A stretch of 64,000 nt of DNA. Origin: Thalassospira sp. ER-Se-21-Dark. GTDB taxonomy: Bacteria > Pseudomonadota > Alphaproteobacteria > Rhodospirillales > Thalassospiraceae. Shown one piece after another: positions 63,932 through 64,000 of the stretch. Position 1 is the stretch's first letter; every line of letters begins with the position of its first letter. Location: the NCBI RefSeq assembly GCF_017922435.1, contig NZ_VDEZ01000001.1, forward strand, positions 1,550,001 through 1,614,000. The letters run 5' to 3'. Below the pieces are notes generated by a model. It did not search any database and was not told where the DNA came from. It saw nothing but the letters and a program-made list of their open reading frames with translations. Made by a program: the position numbers and the translations under genes.

Positions 63932-64000
63932 TTAAGGTGATGGCGGCAGATAGTTCAGGTTCATGTCGCGTGCCTCTTCGTCGCTGCAGATTTTGGTATC
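63932..64000 (-). CDS. C-terminal end of an unidentified gene (partial)
   Basis: The minus-strand frame from the right edge encodes DTKICSDEEARDMNLNYLPP followed by SP and a stop at 63934-63932. The stop lies 83 bp before arsI on the same strand, so this is probably the upstream member of the arsenic operon. Twenty-two residues are too few to name it. Confidence 0.5.
   Translation of the reverse strand, partial: DTKICSDEEARDMNLNYLPPSP

Overview
This window looks like chromosomal DNA of an alphaproteobacterium, most likely a Thalassospira-like member of the Rhodospirillales. The reasons are the moderate GC content, the conserved alphaproteobacterial block chvI-chvG-hprK-PTS-ahcY-DivL-like kinase, a fused anthranilate synthase (TrpEG), a small SRP RNA beside dnaX, and dense two-component and c-di-GMP signalling. 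The genus is inferred, not proven. Almost everything is ordinary housekeeping and signalling DNA. I see no CRISPR array, prophage, insertion sequence or rRNA.

Left part (1-18 kb). dctBD, a C4-dicarboxylate two-component system, reads leftward. Behind it (1-256) is a complete-looking sigma-54 control region (two inverted-repeat enhancer sites, an IHF site and a -24/-12 promoter) aimed at a gene beyond the left edge. Reading rightward are chvI-chvG, hprK, rapZ, an EIIA-Man-like gene, ptsH and ptsI, which form a regulatory PTS with no sugar permease. ahcY follows, behind a perfect 20-bp palindrome over its promoter. Four small genes then separate ahcY from a DivL-like PAS kinase whose phospho-accepting His is replaced by Arg.

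Middle (18-43 kb). This holds a 2-hydroxyacid dehydrogenase, a DUF4139 protein, a FliW-like protein, a Crp-family regulator overlapping a membrane class III cyclase, aroQ, the ffs-dnaX-ybaB-recR group, nudC, two glutathione-transferase/regulator pairs with visible operators, dapE and dapD with a perfect parS site between them, a c-di-GMP phosphodiesterase and pckA. The parS site suggests closeness to the replication origin.

Right part (43-64 kb). A REC-DUF3369-EAL protein and its sensor kinase form an operon. They are followed by CsbD and DUF1289 small proteins, an RNA methyltransferase, a K+ channel gene, a complete trp leader/attenuator (three consecutive Trp codons) before trpEG, trpF, ubiE-ubiB, a chemoreceptor, a TPR-glycosyltransferase, gpt, a soluble sugar dehydrogenase with an apparent frameshift in its signal peptide at a G6 run, tRNA-Gly(CCC), and the end of an arsenic cluster (ArsI plus an ECF sigma factor with a Cys-rich tail).

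Central themes are carbon-source control (DctBD, ChvGI, regulatory PTS, PckA, cyclase/Crp), c-di-GMP turnover, and amino-acid biosynthesis (Trp, Lys/DAP, shikimate).
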